Shown here piece after piece: positions 1 to 11,310 of a stretch of DNA of 64,000 nucleotides. Position numbers and translations under genes: made by a program. The number at the start of each line of letters is the position of its first letter. The stretch's first letter is position 1. The stretch spans positions 91,946,001 to 92,010,000 of the forward strand of contig OZ231126.1 of the NCBI GenBank assembly GCA_965153355.1, given 5' to 3'. The stretch is from Flaccisagitta enflata (taxonomy: Eukaryota; Chaetognatha; Sagittoidea; Aphragmophora). The notes below the pieces were generated by a model. That model did not search any database, had not been told where the DNA came from, and worked only from the letters and a program-made list of their open reading frames with translations.

Positions 1-102
1 TACAAGTCATTTCCTTTTGAATTAGTCTATGGGGCATGTAAGACTCATAGATTCAGTTCGATCTATGGGGAAGATAACTTAAAATGCTAATAATGCATTT
101 TT

Positions 103-226
103 AGTCGCGGACTCGAGACTAGAACTCGCCGTGTCGGTCGGTCGGTTCGTCCGTCCGTCCGTCCATAACAAAAACAAAATGCGAGCGTTTTCTTGCCACT
201 CCGCTGCTGCCCTCCCGTCCGCGACT
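103..226 (+). repeat. Hairpin/GTCC dispersed repeat, GGAC-arm subtype
   Basis: The copy opens with the imperfect hairpin AGTCGCGGACTCGAGACT, continues with a (GGTC)n/(GTCC)n tract, and closes with GTCCGCGACT, which is the exact reverse complement of its first ten bases. It lacks the 3' tail ending GGCCTTGTT seen in longer copies. It belongs to the same family as the copies at 3322, 17092, 17461, 21233, 22111, 24762, 29413 and 62225. Confidence 0.7.
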
Positions 227-229
227 TAG

Positions 230-1205
230 GGGGAGTGTGAAGGAAAGAAACTTTAAAATATTGAGAGAAACTTAAAGACACGGAGAATGAAAAGACTTAG
301 ATTGGTGAAAGTTACAACAGTCGTTAGGGATTAACGAGAAAATGAGAAAACGAGAATTTTATCAATTAGAACCTTTTGGTTTTTCTTTCTTTTCTCCTTT
401 TCATTTCCTTCATTCTTTTAATTCTCGTAACTTTTTCTCTTCTGTACCTTCCTCCTCTCTTCCTTTTCACTGGCACTAGTCTCACGAGGTCTACCCCTTT
501 GCGGAGGCAATGCGTTTGGACAATGATTGAATTGAAGGATGAAAACACATTTTGACTGGTTGCAAATTTCACCGTAGCAAGTAATTGGCTTACTGGCCTT
601 ATTGTAAGTTTTTGCAGAAGAACGGAATGTCCGCTGGAACAATGTTTGCTGTCATTGGATCACAAGCTGTGTCTTTTATTTAATTTGATATGGTTAATAT
701 GGTGATAATAAAAAATAAAAAACAGATCTAGAATCGTAAGACGCTCGCCTTTAATATGACTATAGACTTGACGTAATGTTTGTATTATACAAAAAATGTT
801 TATTACAAATATAATAACTAAAAAGTGAGAAAAAGCGAAAAATATCATCGGAGAGAGTCTCATTTAGCCAAACCATACGCAATTAAAAATTTGAAATATC
901 GACTTGTTTCTCTGGAATCTCGTACAGCATGCTGTGACAATCATTCAAGCAAAATTCGAGAAATTTATCTTATTTTCTTAATAATTTTTTGAATGCATGA
1001 AATATAAAAACCTAGTTTTGCCAAACTTCCTGTACTTGCATCACGGTGCACAGAGAGATTTAACTACCCCTGATATATATCTCACGGTGTGCAAAAGCTC
1101 AATACGAGCAGTAGCGTCAGCTAGCATCAGCTCGCTTTTAAAGATATTCCTCAAATATGCAAATTAAGTAAATGCAAAATGAAATTTATTTGGTTATGAT
1201 TGAAG
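230..1205. other. Unassigned AT-rich sequence
   Basis: No coding frame with protein-like composition, no RNA gene and no clear repeat structure was seen here. Short open frames on the minus strand have low-complexity Lys/Arg or Phe/Ile composition and no recognisable motif. Confidence 0.5.

Positions 1206-1208
<3 letters not shown>

Positions 1209-1254
<46 letters not shown>
1209..1254. repeat. (GA)n microsatellite
   Basis: An uninterrupted GA dinucleotide run of about 23 units. Confidence 0.95.
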
Positions 1255-1257
<3 letters not shown>

Positions 1258-1396
1258 ACTTCTGGCTTCAGATTATGATTTTTCTCATTTTGCAATTCGA
1301 CTAGTCAGTAGTTCCATACATTAACTGTTTTTTTCTCTTGTCATTTTCGTCTATGACATTCACATATAGCATCTCTCAACTTGCCTGCCTAGCTTT

Positions 1397-1400
<4 letters not shown>

Positions 1401-1483
<83 letters not shown>

Positions 1484-1642
1484 TTTTCTCTTCCTCCTTC
1501 TTTTCTTCTTCTTCCTCTTCTTCTTCGTCTTCTTCTTCTTCTTCTCCTTCTTCTTCTTCCTCTTCTTCTTCGTCTTCTTCTTCTTCTTCTTCTTCTTCTT
1601 CTTCTTCTTCTTCTTCTTCTTCTTCTTCTTCTTCTTCTTCTT
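1401..1642. repeat. (CT)n followed by (CTT)n compound microsatellite
   Basis: About 40 CT units pass directly into an imperfect CTT/TTC array of about 160 bp. The open frames that cross it are Ser-Leu, Phe or Glu-Arg/Lys homopolymers and are artefacts. Confidence 0.95.
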
Positions 1643-2387
1643 TTTCATTGAATAAATGTCAATTGATCTCGCAATCCATGCATTAACAAACCTCGAGCCA
1701 ACGTTTCATAGCAAGAATCAGTGCAGTCAACCCGATGAAAAAATGGCGGCAAAATTTCTGAGGGTAGTAATGATAACGAGTGTGATTTTAAATCTCGGTT
1801 TTGTCAAAAAATCACCCTTTTCACTGTTTCCACACAATTTTTGACGAGGAATTCAAAAATCACGGTCTCGAGAGCCTGGGACAAGGCTCTCAGGATCTTT
1901 TGAGAAAACTTACTTATTGAAATCTAAGTGTTACAATCATAATTATCATAGTACTCTTAATTCTAAATATCGAACTGTGAAAGAATTTAGTTTTAAAAAC
2001 ACCTTACTCGAGCGGCCCCCTAGGTAATGACAAACGAGTTATGACATTGACAGGGTCAGCTGATAGATCACACTTCGACCAAGACCAACTTTTAATGCAA
2101 GAAAACGAAGCAAATAAATATGTCGGGGTGCAAACGAAGGCAAAGTTTCGGTTTCAGATTCTTTCTATAACTATATTATTAACAAGATTATAATTTTTAA
2201 AATAAAATTTATAGTTTTGTAGTTTGGAATTATCTTATTAGTATAAAAAAACCTAGTATGATAAAAGCATTGCTTCGTTTTATTGATAAAGACAAGAAAT
2301 GATCACCTAAAGTAATAGATTCTTTCAAAATGATAGAGTATAAATTCAAATTGAACAATATATCTCAATCTTGCCAGCAAATTAATT

Positions 2388-2682
2388 CTGGCCTGGGGCC
2401 CATCATTTTGGCCATTTAGACCCAAATTGGTGCCTCCAATACTTAGATTCTAACCAGATTTGTGCCCTTTTTGCCTGGATTTAGGCTATTTTGCTTGGAT
2501 TTGAGCCATATTGCTTAGATTTGGGCTATTTAGCAGAATTTGGGTCAGAATAGGCCCTAAAGGAGATGTAGCCCTAAAGGGCAGGGGGGACAAACAGACG
2601 GACAAACAGACAGATGGACGGATGGACAGACAAATTCCCCTTGTGTTCTACAGCACTGTGTCCCTTTGGGGGCCGCTGCCCA
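2388..2682 (+). mobile_element. Foldback element fragment (right end, GGCCGCTGCCC terminus)
   Basis: The segment contains diverged 'gatttgggctatttt' type core repeats, then a GGAC/GACA-rich tract, then a right terminus ending CCTTTGGGGGCCGCTGCCC. This matches the right arm of the complete foldback elements at 18369-18845 and 61355-61863. No matching left arm is present, so the copy is truncated. Confidence 0.6.
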
Positions 2683-3043
2683 GCTCTCCCTTAACTAAAT
2701 CACACACAACGCAAGCAGGGCAAGGTTACCACTGACCACTTACTGCCTTTGGGTAGTGAGGGAATTAACTAAGCCTGGAGAGCAAAATATTCTCTCTATT
2801 ATATCCACGGGGCAGTCAAAATGTGTAATAGACCATATTCCAACACTTTGAAACAAGAAACAGATCAAAAATTTTGAGAAAGGGGCGCTGTAATCAACAT
2901 TTTTGCAGCAACTCAAAGATGCTACGAAAAACTAAAAAAACAATATTTTAATCATTTTTTTTTTGCTAATATCGCTTTAATTCTTTGACATAATATTGAA
3001 AATTTACTCAAATTATGTCAGTTACTAGTAATAAAACAAAAAA

Positions 3044-3114
3044 AAAGTAAAATGTGACCAACTAACCAACTGACCAACAGACAAAACGGAGTGTAAAGTC
3101 GCGTGCGCGCGACT
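3044..3114 (-). repeat. Hairpin/GGTC dispersed repeat, 5' fragment
   Basis: Read on the minus strand it starts with the hairpin AGTCGCGCGCACGCGACT, followed by a GGTC/GGTT-rich tract and the TCACATTTTAC motif found at the same place in full-length family members. The 3' part is missing. Confidence 0.65.
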
Positions 3115-3321
3115 AAAAATCTAAATCTGTAAAATTTAAAATATTGAAAAAACTGGTTTGACTCTTGAAATTTGGTCTTCGTTTGTACCTCGACATATAG
3201 GTAGCAGAGAGTCAAATTAATATCTCTGATTTTTACCCACGTTGCAACAATTTTGATCGGAAGAGTTCCGTCGTCGCTATGGCAATTCAATTCCTCCCTT
3301 TAACAGAACCAAAATCTTATT

Positions 3322-3510
3322 AGTCGCGTGCTACGCGACTCTACAACCCGCTTTGTCGGTCCATCCGTCCGTCCGTCGGTCCGTCCGTCACACTTTTTTG
3401 TGGTTTTCGCGGTCTTTGGCCTCACTGCTCCTGCCCAAATGATGGAGTGACCTCAAATATGGCCCCTGCCCACCCGCACCCGACTATGGTAGCCGTGTAT
3501 CCGGCCTTGT
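3322..3510 (+). repeat. Hairpin/GTCC dispersed repeat, full-length copy
   Basis: The copy is about 190 bp. In order it has the 5' hairpin (AGTCGCGTG, CTA, CGCGACT), a GTCC/GGTC tract, a T-rich segment, the block CTCCTGCCCAAATGAT, the block CCTGCCCACCCGCAC, and a 3' end TAGCCGTGTATCCGGCCTTG. The 3' arm GCACCCGACT pairs imperfectly with the 5' start. Confidence 0.8.
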
Positions 3511-3519
3511 ATTTCTGAC

Positions 3520-4700
3520 GAAAGGCACCAAATTGTCACATTGACGAGAAACCGCGGCTACCATGACCGGGTAAAATGTTACATACATACAAAAATATGG
3601 AGATTTGAGCATATATGTCGATCCTCAGTTTCGAAGACACAAAAAAGATTGCTTACCATAAGTCTTGAGCCTTCATTTCACAATTAAGCCAAGTGAAAAC
3701 CATCTTTGCGGTTTCAAACTTGGCAGAACTGAGTTGGATGAAAAAAAGCCTAATTTGTATAGTCCATCAGAAAAACGCGTTTTACACGAGAAAAAAAGCC
3801 CATTAAGAAGAGCCGATTGCGGATTTGATTTGCCAATACATCATATTTAGTGAAAATAAAAAGAAATTGGAAGATTTTTCACTTTTGATTTTGCCAAATT
3901 TGGCACCTGACCTCCACCCCTAATGATGAAAAGCACCATTACATACACATACATACCTAATATATGGTTTTTTGAAACGCTATCAAAATTCCTCAGGTAT
4001 ATACTTTTTACTAAATATGTCATATTTCTTCTATTTAAAACAAAATTTTAAGTGTATTTTAGAAAAATATATAAAAAACATTTTAGGGGAAGGGTATTGT
4101 TAGAGCTGTCCTCCGGCATTGATCGGGACCATCAACTCAGCCCAATTTTGGTTAAAATCACCTAAATGAAAAAAAGGAACCAGGGTGTCCATATCCCCAG
4201 CTGAGCCCCTTTATCCTAATTAGGGGGGTGGGAGAAAGGTGAATTTTTACTAAAATTGGTTAAGGTTATAATTACTTCCTAGTGATTAAAGAGAAAAAGC
4301 CTTCATCTTCAGAGAAGATATATCATGGGATGATAGGTCACCATGAGGGGTAAAAGGTTTTGCACATGTCCATAAAAATTGATAAAAATTGATATAATTA
4401 ATATATTTTGATATAATAATAAACCATTCAGCTTCTGGTCATCAGTTGGTGTCCTGTACCTAAAAAAAGGGTTTCGCCCCATATATACATATATATTTAA
4501 AAACACCCATGTATATATTCACCAAGACCCAAGTACAGGTGGGGCACACCTCGAAGGTGTCTTCCACTGCATGGTTTGTAGAATTTAGAAATCATCAGGA
4601 ACACGCCATGACATCAAAAGGAATATCATGGGTTTTCCCAATTATTTTCAAAAATTTTTATTATAGGAAAAAATTTTTTTTAAAAATATATTAGGAATTA
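3520..4700. other. Unassigned AT-rich sequence
   Basis: AT-rich DNA with scattered tacata and tatata runs. No gene or structured repeat could be supported. Confidence 0.45.
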
Positions 4701-4724
4701 TAATTAAATCTATAGTAAAACCTA

Positions 4725-4945
4725 GGTGTTTGGCTATGGTCTGCGACAAGTGGGTCAAAAAATTCTCATAGCCTCCCACCAATACTGTTCTCTGAAAAAT
4801 ATTTAAAAAATATTAGAGAAATGTTGGAAAATAATACAAGAATTTGAGGGGAATTATATACAACGCCTTCCTCCCCTGATATTTAAAGATGGTGTTTGGC
4901 TATGGTCTGCGACAAGTGGGTCAAAAAGATTCTCATAGCCTCCAA
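4725..4945. repeat. Pair of ~55-bp direct repeats beside the RT relic
   Basis: Nearly identical blocks beginning GGTGTTTGGCTATGG and ending TTCTCATAGCCTCC occur at about 4725-4780 and 4891-4945. Each can form a small stem (GGCTATG with CATAGCC). They lie just beyond the 3' end of the minus-strand reverse transcriptase relic and may be part of that retroelement's 3' region. Confidence 0.6.
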
Positions 4946-4957
4946 CCCAAAAATTTT

Positions 4958-5701
4958 TTAATCAAAAATATTTTTGATAAAGTCATCTGTACTAGGAATA
5001 TTATAATTTATTAGTATATCATGTTTTTCTTTTTAAAATCTAGATGTTAGTCTTTTTAAATCGATAATTTTGTAGCCTTGGGTCTTAAGTTTGTCCACCA
5101 AAGATTTGCTTCTGATTAAAAAATCCGCACATCTTGATGATAATCTAGCAAATCTTATTAATTGGCTATAAAAAACTGCCAAGGCCGATTTTTCTGGTAT
5201 ACAGCTGTCTATGAATGGAAAATTAACAATATCAAAAGAAAAATCATCACATTTATCATAGACAGAAAAATTAAGTATAGAATTTTCTGATTTAATTTCT
5301 AAGTCTAAGTATGTTACCTCAAGAGTATTGTTAGATTCTAATTTAATTTCTAGGTCTCGAGGGTATATTCTATAGATATGATCCCTGAAGGTCGGAAAAT
5401 TAGCTACAAAAAGATCATCTATATATCTTTCATTAAGCTTAAATTTTCTTGTTAAAGGAAGATCTACCTTAGAAATTTCCCCCACATAGTCTGATTCATA
5501 ACTATATAAAAGTAGATTAGCTATATCCTGTCCAGAATCAAGACCAATAGGTATTCCTATCATTTGCTTATACACATCCTTTCCATATTTTACATATATA
5601 TTATCTAAAATAAATTCCAAAATCTCCTGCATATCTTCAGATCTGAAAGAAAATCTACCACTGACTTTTGTAGGACTAAATCGCTTAAGTCCTAGTAACA
5701 T
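4958..5701 (-). pseudogene. Reverse transcriptase relic, probably Penelope-like; 5'-truncated with a premature stop
   Basis: The open part (5033-5701) encodes 222 residues with reverse transcriptase landmarks: a GIPIG turn (residues 49-53), the catalytic YIDD box (93-96) after 'LNER', and a YLDLEI block (131-136), then the tail of the palm/thumb (YDKCDDFSFDIVNFPF, about 148-163). The order and spacing match RT domains of invertebrate retroelements in which the fingers-palm turn reads GIPMG; Penelope-like is my best guess, and another non-LTR class is possible. The N-terminal RT motifs are missing: upstream of about residue 8 the sequence becomes a repeat shared with 56.29 kb, and stops appear. 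At 5033-5035 an in-frame TAA ends the frame, but the same frame stays open for 24 more plausible codons to a second TAA at 4958-4960. I therefore call it a dead fragment. Confidence 0.75.
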
Positions 5702-6180
5702 ATTACTACATTAATAAGCTAATATCTAATAAACCAGACTTCAGATTTAATTCGAATTTTGCAGGGGTTGTTTATTTACTACCCTCTACTTAAATACCAA
5801 ATTAAAAAAAATTCACATACCTTTACTACCCTCTACCTGTGTGATGTGTGTAACAATTCATACTATATAAAACTCACACAATTATCCAAATAAGAAACAT
5901 TAAACTTTAAAGAAAATCTGAAAAAAAAAACACATTAGTCCCAGCTAAATATTACTACAAAAATAATAGGCAATAATAGGCAAAGGTTTATGAATTTTTT
6001 TGACAATTGGTACACAAGCTCCCATTGACCTATAAACAACACCAGCAAAGTTTCATAAAATTCTGAAGTCTGGATCCAAGCATATGAGAAGGTCTTTAAA
6101 CTCACTCACCCACTCACAGACTACTACAAACAGGCCACTTCATAGTCCACCGACAAAAAACGTTTGTCAGGGACAAAAAA
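5702..6180. repeat. Dispersed repeat shared with 56.29-57.03 kb
   Basis: This stretch holds about one and a third copies of a ~165-bp unit (landmarks CATATTACTACATTAATAAG, CCAGACTTCAGATTTAATTC and TACTACCCTCTAC). It is followed by the same tail as at 56.8-57.0 kb (GGTACACAAGCTCC, then CCGACAAAAAACGTTTGTC). The tail hairpin has diverged between copies (GACGAAAACTGTTCGTC at 57.0 kb) but keeps its pairing. Confidence 0.75.
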
Positions 6181-6700
6181 AATCACCTTTTCAGCTAAAC
6201 AAAAAAAATCACCTTATGCCATGTCTGATGATGAAAATTTAACTAGTTTTTGGTAGATCATAAAACCTGTTTAGATAATGATTAGGGGGTGGCTACCCCA
6301 AATGCTTTGGATCTCAGATGCAGCTGATCCTACACCTTTAGATAGTACGTGAAATTACGCTTTCAGGCCAGTAGCGAGCCTAAATTTCAAGATCACTTGG
6401 GAAGAAATGAAACCTATTCATGAAAGTTGGATAACGTAACTACTCAAACCCAAACTAGCTTATGTTAAATCATAGTGAGCGGGGAAAATTGAATTTGTCA
6501 CTCTTTATTTGCAGACTAACAGGGTGAGCTGGAAATTTGGCTTAACTCCGTAAAAGCGCTGAATAATACTGTAATGCAGGACAAATACTGTCATGATACA
6601 GAGCATATATATAAGTCTTGCAATTTGGAGTAACCATGAGTCAACTTTATAGGCAGTAGACATTTAAAGAATTTGAAACTAAAAATCTGATCAGTATCTG

Positions 6701-7989
6701 GGTCCGCGACGGAAGGGGGTTATAGATCACCAATTCCATAAGATCGCTATGACCAAAAGATTGCTAACCCCGTAAGTTCGCTAAAACTATAATTCTTTAC
6801 ATTAGGAGCCTCCATACAAAGTTTCATGCAAATCCGTTGAAAAATGGCAAAGTTATGCACATTTTTCACTTTTAGGCTAGTAGGGTGGTTGGGTGGTAAA
6901 CTGGTTTGGATAAATAGTGTGCATATGTTGAGTTCTTTCATTTAGAGACTCCATACCAAGTTGCAACCAAATAGGTTGAAAAATGTCCAATTTATGCAAG
7001 TTTTTAACTTTTAGGCAGATAAGCTGGTTGGGTGGTAGGTGGGTTTGGCTGGTTGGCATGCTCAAACATAAATAAATCACATACATGTGCTGAGTCCTTC
7101 CATTTAGAGACTCCATACCAAATTTCAGCAAATTGGTTGAAAAAGCCAAAAGATGCATTTTTTTCACTTTTAGGCTCGTAGGCTGGTTGAGTGGTGGCTG
7201 GTTTGACAGGATAAATAGTGTGCATATGTTGAGTTCTTCCATTTAGAGACTCATACCAAGTTTCAACCAAATTGGTTGAAAAATGACAAAGTTATGCAGA
7301 TTTTTCACTTTTTGGTAGGTAGGCTGGTTGGGTGGTAGGTCGGTTTGGCCAGTTAGCATGCTAAATGCATATAAATCATATACGTATGTTGAGGCCTTCC
7401 ATTTAGAGACTCCATACCATTTCAGCAAATGGTTGAAAAATGCCAAAGTTATACCACATTTTTCAACTTTTAGGCTGGTAGGCTGGTTGGGTGGTGGCTG
7501 GTTTGACAGGATAAATAGTGTGCATATGTTGAGTTCTTCCATTTAGAGACTCCATACCAAGTTTCAACCAAATCAGTTGAAAAATGACAAAGTTATGCAA
7601 GTTTTTCACTTTTAGGCCGGTTGGCTGGTTGGGTGTTAGGTCGGTTTGGCCGGTTAGCATGCTCAAATGCATAAAATCATATACATATGTTGAGGCCTTC
7701 CATTTAGGGACTCCATACCAGATTTCAATTGCATTGGTTGAAAAATGCCAAAGTTATGCGCGTTTTTCAACTTTTTGAGCCAGTAGGCTGGTTGGGGCGA
7801 TTGGGTTGGTGGGATCGCAAAAATCGGATAGGATGTAAAGCGCCTTGCCCTAGTACACTTCCCGCTGAAATGAACCAAGTCAGTCCCGGCATCGTTATCC
7901 GTTTTAGTGGTTTGGCGACGACGACGACGACGTGACGACGATACACTTGCCAAATTATGGTCATGATGGAATGATATTCGTCAGCGGAC
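6701..7989. mobile_element. Short-TIR element filled with ~150-bp internal tandem repeats
   Basis: The element begins at GGTCCGCGAC and ends at GTCAGCGGAC. The second copy at 41993-42809 has GTCCGCGAC and GTTGCGGAC at its ends, so these behave as short inverted termini. Inside are about six diverged units with landmarks GGCTGGTTGGGTGGT, CATATGTTGAG, TTCCATTTAGAGACTCCATA and GGTTGAAAAATG. Near the right end both copies share ATCGGATAGGATGTAAAGCG and a GAC-trinucleotide run. No transposase frame is present; the open frames with repeated MESLNGRTQHM words only translate the tandem unit. Confidence 0.65.
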
Positions 7990-7999
7990 AAAAATAATA

Positions 8000-8670
8000 T
8001 GAAGGCGCGCAGGTTTGTGTTCCATGGTTGCGGCATCAATGGCTGAGGGAGTGGATAAAACTGCGTTTTTATACATTATTTATAAGCACTTATTTAATCA
8101 TCGTTGGTGTGACTGTCATTATAAAGGACCCACTTTGTGTGGGGATGCTGACATCAAAAAATCGTAACTATAGGTAAAACATGTTCTGTAAGATTCCGTT
8201 TTCTTGCAAAATTTGAAGCTGATAAAAAATTCTAAAAATATGAGAAGCGCATTTCCTTCCTGGGCACTTATATAAAGGGTGCAGCAATTGTTAAAGTAAA
8301 TAACGGTCCATACTATTGTTCCATAAAACTCATTATGAGGTTATGATCCAAATTTCAACTTATTAGCCTAAAAGTTTTTACAAATATTTTATTGTGCCAA
8401 ATTTCCTGCACATCCTGATAGCGACTTTATCAGAGGCTTTGTCTCTCCGTTGGTCGCTTGTAAAGGAGTCACGCTAAAGCTGGATAAAGTGAGCGCGTTT
8501 TGAATGTTCGAGTGTATGTGTGTGGGAGGGGGGAGGGGGTTGTGAGCCCCTGCCCACCTGTCCTCCACGTCATTGTAACTCCGCGTGACTAGTTAATGGG
8601 ATACAGGATGTGAAATGACTGAGGCAGATATAGAACAAAATGAGTTGTCTGAAATTAGCGTTAAGCAATA
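8000..8670. other. Unassigned sequence
   Basis: Mixed AT-rich DNA with one G-rich patch near 8525-8540. I see no gene, tRNA or clear repeat here. Confidence 0.4.
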
Positions 8671-9059
8671 CAGACGGGACTCTAATAATAGCGGAGGAGG
8701 GACCCAAAGTTTTAGCATCCCCCCTACAGTTTTTATTATTCTTCACATTTGCTGTAGCAGTTTACGCCTTAGGTGGAGTCAATTAGCACCACCATGGCGA
8801 TTTCTGATTTACTACCTAGAACACCATTAGATTTTGCCAAATCACCCTTGCAGCCAAAAAAATCGAACTATTTTAATCATCCGTTATGACAATTTGAGGG
8901 TATTAAAAGGTAATAATTTCAAAATTGCCACAGTCGCGCCATTTATTTTCCATGGTGTAATCCACCACAGGAAATAAGAAATTTGCTTGAGCCATATATG
9001 CTATAGGGGGGATGTTAAAACTTTGGGTCCCTCCTCCGCTCTAATTAGGGTCCCGTCTG
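8671..9059. mobile_element. 389-bp MITE with ~57-bp TIRs and TA target duplication
   Basis: The ends are CAGACGGGAC and GTCCCGTCTG, and the inverted arms stay matched for about 57 bp with a few mismatches (shared block GCGGAGGAGGGACCCAAAG). TA flanks both sides (8669-8670 and 9060-9061). This is the target-site pattern of Tc1/mariner-type elements. There is no internal coding capacity, and the small frame across the left arm is an artefact. Confidence 0.85.
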
Positions 9060-9483
9060 TAGATATCCCTACTTGTCAAATTCTTTCGTCAAGCGTTAGC
9101 TAGGGTTTTCTTGGAGATTTGCAGAAGTAATGGTTCTGATGGACAGGATCAGAATATCACCTTAATTCACTACCCCTGTCCCCTAATCGTTGATAAATGC
9201 ATATTCTCTGTAAGATTTTCCAAAAATCTCAGAACCTCTTGTCGACTCCCGTGCTTTTAAAACAGATTAAAGATCCGAACGGAAATTTCTAAAGATGAAA
9301 GCGATCTGGAAAGTATCTTCGCAAATTGAATGAATTATAAGTGACAGAAAAAAATTTAGTCCAAATTTAGGCTAGCAAACCGGACAAGATATCGAACCGA
9401 ACGGCTTCTGGTTTTTATCCCGATAGCCTTTTCCCCTCTTCTTTTCGTGCACACTAAAGTTACTCAACCATCGCGATGACGCA

Positions 9484-9697
9484 GGGGTGTATAAAGTTCC
9501 ATGACCTTTAATTAATCTCCCCCCCCCCCCTTAGATTTTCTTTCTCCACGATATTGCGATACAAAATCTGATATTCTTCCTTATATAGCAATAAAACAGT
9601 GTTTTTAAAATTTAGATAGTGTTAAATTGTGTTTTACTAATCAGTTTTTATGATTTGGTACTGCCAAAAGTTTTATTTTCCCCGAATTTCCATTTAT
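9484..9697 (+). mobile_element. hAT-type MITE fragment (left end)
   Basis: It starts CAGGGGTGTATAAAG, then a C-run, then AGCAATAAAACAGTG, TTAGATAGTGTTAAATTGTG and GATTTGGTACTGCC, in the same order as the intact MITE at 9887-10180. The right terminus is missing. Confidence 0.7.
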
Positions 9698-9765
9698 AGA
9701 TGCGTCCTCGCATCTCTAAAATAGGGTGTTTCCCTTGGTTGGTCAGTCTGAATGTCTGTCTGTCA
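9698..9765 (+). repeat. Hairpin/GGTC-type repeat fragment, variant stem
   Basis: A perfect hairpin AGATGCG-TCCT-CGCATCT is followed by GGTTGGTCAG, the layout of the hairpin/GGTC family with a different stem sequence. The 3' half is not recognisable. Confidence 0.45.
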
Positions 9766-9789
9766 TGCGAAAATTTCTTAACGCGATTT

Positions 9790-10290
9790 TTAAGGTTTTT
9801 TTCTTCATTTCTCTTCATGTCTCTTATATTTCTTATGTCTCTTTCATCTCTTTCGTCTCATCTCTTTCATCTTTTTTGTCTCTTTCCAGGGGTGTATATA
9901 GTTGAGCGGCTTTTGATTTTATTCCCCCCCCCCTGCTTTTGATTTTCTTCCCCGCGACGCTTTACAAAATCATTGATTTTCTTCCCCTCAAAGCTATAAA
10001 ACAGTATATTCTAGGCTTAAATAGTGTTAAATTGTGTTGTAGTAATTGTATTTTACCTTTTGGTACTACCAAAAGTGTTAGATCTTCAAAAATTTTCCTT
10101 TTTCTTTTTTTCAAACTTTTGATTTTTTTCCCCAACTCCAAACCGGGGGGGGGGGGAATACTCAACTTTATACACCCCTGTCTCTTTCATCTCTTTCGTC
10201 TCCTACATGTCTCTTAGGTCTCTTATGTTCCTTATGTCTCTTATGTCTCCCCATGTCTCTTCATGTCTCTCCAAGTCCCTTCATGTCTCT
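9790..10290. repeat. TCTCTTATG/TCTCTTTCA degenerate tandem repeat (interrupted by the MITE)
   Basis: Short 9-10 bp units such as ATGTCTCTT and TCTCTTTCA repeat on both sides of the 9887-10180 MITE. Confidence 0.75.
9887..10180. mobile_element. 294-bp hAT-type MITE, intact
   Basis: The TIRs are CAGGGGTGTATA and TATACACCCCTG, flanked by an 8-bp duplication TCTCTTTC (9879-9886 and 10181-10188). CAGGG-type ends plus 8-bp duplications are the hAT signature. The host sequence is itself a TCTCTTTC-like array, which weakens the duplication evidence slightly. A C-run near the left end and a G-run near the right end may pair. It contains no transposase. Confidence 0.8.
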
Positions 10291-10372
10291 TCGTGAGGAT
10301 GAGGCGAGGGGAGAGGTGGGGAGGGGTGGGGGGTGGTAGGGAGGGGTGGGGAGGCGTGGGGGGTTGAGGGAG
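10291..10372 (+). repeat. G-rich tract, potential G-quadruplex
   Basis: An 80-bp run of GGGG-containing words (for example GGGGAGGGGTGGGG) with many G-runs of 3-6 on the plus strand. Confidence 0.7.
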
Positions 10373-10399
10373 GAATAAGTTAATATTTTGTCTTTATCT

Positions 10400-11305
10400 C
10401 TGTATCTTTATATCTTTATATCTTAATAATTTATATCATAATATCTTACATCTAAGGTTCTTTCCGAATTCATCCATGACGGTCGGATTTGAGCAAGATT
10501 TCAGCCCATTTTTTGCTTTCTAGAGGTTTGTAGTTGTTTCCACTATACTACGCTAGCAACCTTGAGTGAGATTGATCGGAATTTGACAATATACAGCACA
10601 TGTATACCCGCACCCACTTAATTTTTGTGTGAAAAGGGTGTTCAAAGAGGGCATTTTTGATGTAACAAAAATGTAATGTGTGCTATTTTTTGTAGTATTG
10701 ATCATTAAAATCTTGAAATAAGAAGAAACACAATGAAATTCCAACCCACGGTGACCTCATTGTCAAGGCTGTGGAAAAAAAAAGCGTAAAAATTCAATCA
10801 GATTAAAAAAATTGATGCAAGTTTGCCTTTAAGAAGTGACGCGAAATTGGCTATATTTTTGTCAACAATTAGTTATTTTTTTTTTAATTATGCATTTTTG
10901 ATAATACTTATCACTGTTGGCACAATATCACGCATCCTTTCGCTGGTCGCAACATCCAACTTCGCCTGTGAAGTTGATCGCGTCACTCAATTGACACGAT
11001 CGTCCGTTTTTTGGCTGTTTTTTGCCCTCGGTAATTTAGGGGGTTTCAAGGTTATCGACGCTTTTTAATTGTCCTGATTTGGTCCGATCATTTTATTTCA
11101 TTTAGGAAATAGTCAACTCGCTTAGTATATTAATAAAATGGCTTTCCCTTCAAGCATGATAACATCGTAACATTTAAGTCCGCCAATATGGTAGTCTGCT
11201 TGAATCTTAACCTGGATAATGAGAGGAAGAGAAAAAGCGTCATAATTTAGGGGGTTTCAAGGTTATCGACGCTTTCGCGCGTAATTCACGATTCCAACAT
11301 GTATC
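10400..11305. other. Unassigned sequence with one duplicated 30-bp block
   Basis: The block AATTTAGGGGGTTTCAAGG continuing to TTATCGACGCTTT occurs twice, near 11033 and 11246. Nothing else could be assigned. Confidence 0.45.
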
Positions 11306-11310
11306 TACTC

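Noticed and set aside
6220-6250. Hammerhead ribozyme core (CTGATGA ... GAAA), considered because Penelope-like elements can carry one
   Set aside because: The bases between CTGATGA and GAAA cannot form stem II, and the other stems are absent.
8615-8830. 71-codon plus-strand frame
   Set aside because: It crosses the left arm and interior of the 8671-9059 MITE and has no independent support.
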